From the NCBI GenBank assembly GCA_013213875.1, contig JABSSV010000405.1, positions 1 through 7,567 of the forward strand: 7,567 bases of DNA. Direction: 5' to 3'. Within the stretch, counting starts at the first letter, position 1, and every line of letters starts with the position of its first letter. Made by a program: the position numbers and the translations under genes. Positions 7,142 to 7,567 of this stretch are shown piece after piece. Source of the DNA: Lysobacterales bacterium (GTDB taxonomy: Bacteria > Pseudomonadota > Gammaproteobacteria > Xanthomonadales > SZUA-36). A model generated the notes under the pieces. It was not told where the DNA came from. It saw only the letters and a list, made by a program, of their open reading frames with translations, and ran no database searches.

Positions 7142-7177
7142 TGAAAAATAAAAAACCGTCGCCTTCGTCATTGACCC
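7135..7177. repeat. Perfect 10-bp inverted repeat between dprA and smg
   Basis: gggtcaatga (7135-7144) and tcattgaccc (7168-7177) are exact reverse complements separated by 23 bases. The spacer holds an A-rich tract on the plus strand (7144-7155), which is a T-tract on the gene strand. The arms each contain TTGACC on one strand. It may be an operator over the putative smg promoter, or a long-loop hairpin in dprA read-through RNA. A weak pairing (GGCCGT with ACGGTT) just before the T-tract could also give poor intrinsic termination of dprA. Confidence 0.55.
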
Positions 7178-7211
7178 ACGGCCCTTTTAAATGCGTCCGC
7201 AGCGGGCTGAT

Positions 7212-7567
7212 TCAAGCCTTGGGCGGCGTATCGGTGACCCGTAGCACGCGACCGCCGGCAACACTTTCAATCAGTCCATGGAGCTCCAGCATCAGCAGCA
7301 TGGAGGACAAATTGCGCGCAGGGAGGCCCGTGCGCTGCAGCAGACGCTCCTGGCTCACCGGGTCATAGCCCAGCGCTTCCCAGAGCCGCGCATAGTCCGG
7401 ATCCTGCAGTAGCTCCGATTCTGCGGGAGCGGTGGGCGGGGTAGCCGCCGGCTGGGCTTCCGTCATGCGGCGGGTTAGCGCTGCGGCCAATTCACCGGCC
7501 AGAGGTGCCAGTTCGGCGCCGATTTCATCCGTGGTCTCAACCAGACGGGCGCCTTGCTTGATCAGCC
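7212..7567 (-). CDS. dprA: DNA processing protein DprA/Smf, C-terminal part (5'-truncated by the window edge)
   Basis: DprA binds incoming single-stranded DNA in natural transformation, protects it and loads RecA. Only the last 117 residues are visible. The frame is open to the window edge, reading LIKQGARLVETTDEI, the end of the Rossmann-type core where E. coli Smf has a similar L-I-R-Q-G-A segment. An Ala/Pro-rich linker follows (TEAQPAATPPTAPAE). A winged-helix domain closes the protein, with LWEALGYDPVSQERLLQRTG, LSSMLLMLELHGLIE and a GGRVLRV wing, typical of DprA proteins with the C-terminal DprA_WH domain. The DNA-binding core lies outside, so intactness cannot be judged. TTG at 7490 is internal, not a start. 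smg follows after 169 bp. Confidence 0.93.
   Translation of the reverse strand, partial: LIKQGARLVETTDEIGAELAPLAGELAAALTRRMTEAQPAATPPTAPAESELLQDPDYARLWEALGYDPVSQERLLQRTGLPARNLSSMLLMLELHGLIESVAGGRVLRVTDTPPKA

Noticed and set aside
5645..7144. Plus-strand open frame of 499 codons opposite topA and smg
   Set aside because: It lies antisense to two clearly recognised genes and spans their intergenic gap. Its translation shows no known family and reads as a reverse-strand shadow caused by GC-rich codon bias.
7488..7490. TTG as start of a small separate protein
   Set aside because: The frame stays open upstream to the window end and reads LIKQGARLVETTDEI, a DprA core motif, so the TTG is internal to dprA.

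Overview
This is a chromosomal housekeeping segment from a GC-rich gammaproteobacterium. The evidence is the gene order on the minus strand (dprA, smg, topA, tsaC, hemF, in transcription order), a Smg/DUF494 protein close to the E. coli one, and a PolA that aligns with E. coli PolA through the whole Klenow part. TopA looks like the Xanthomonas/alphaproteobacterial type, with no zinc fingers and a lysine-rich tail. I place the organism among non-enteric Gammaproteobacteria but cannot name a genus.

Layout. Positions 1-2509 (+) carry polA, cut at its 5' end by the window edge (about 59 residues missing). Positions 2514-3446 (-) carry hemF, convergent with polA across a 4-bp gap. Positions 3443-3997 (-) carry tsaC, whose stop overlaps the hemF start as ATGA. 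Positions 4001-6415 (-) carry topA, ending 3 nt before the tsaC start and holding the tsaC Shine-Dalgarno in its last codons. Positions 6416-6565 are a 150-bp gap with two stem-loops. Positions 6566-7042 (-) carry smg. Positions 7043-7211 are a 169-bp gap with a perfect 10-bp inverted repeat, an A/T tract and a possible smg promoter. Positions 7212-7567 (-) carry the 3' end of dprA.

How the genes fit together. topA-tsaC-hemF is packed tightly enough to be one translationally coupled unit, joining DNA supercoiling control, tRNA t6A37 modification and aerobic haem synthesis. smg and dprA lie upstream on the same strand but are separated by structured gaps that could hold promoters or attenuators. 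polA is a separate unit whose promoter lies outside the window. No mobile element, CRISPR array, RNA gene or toxin/defence system is visible, and I find no convincing undescribed system. The points most worth a second look are the two intergenic regions, the zinc-finger-less TopA in the slot where E. coli has yrdD, and the repeat-built lysine tail of TopA.
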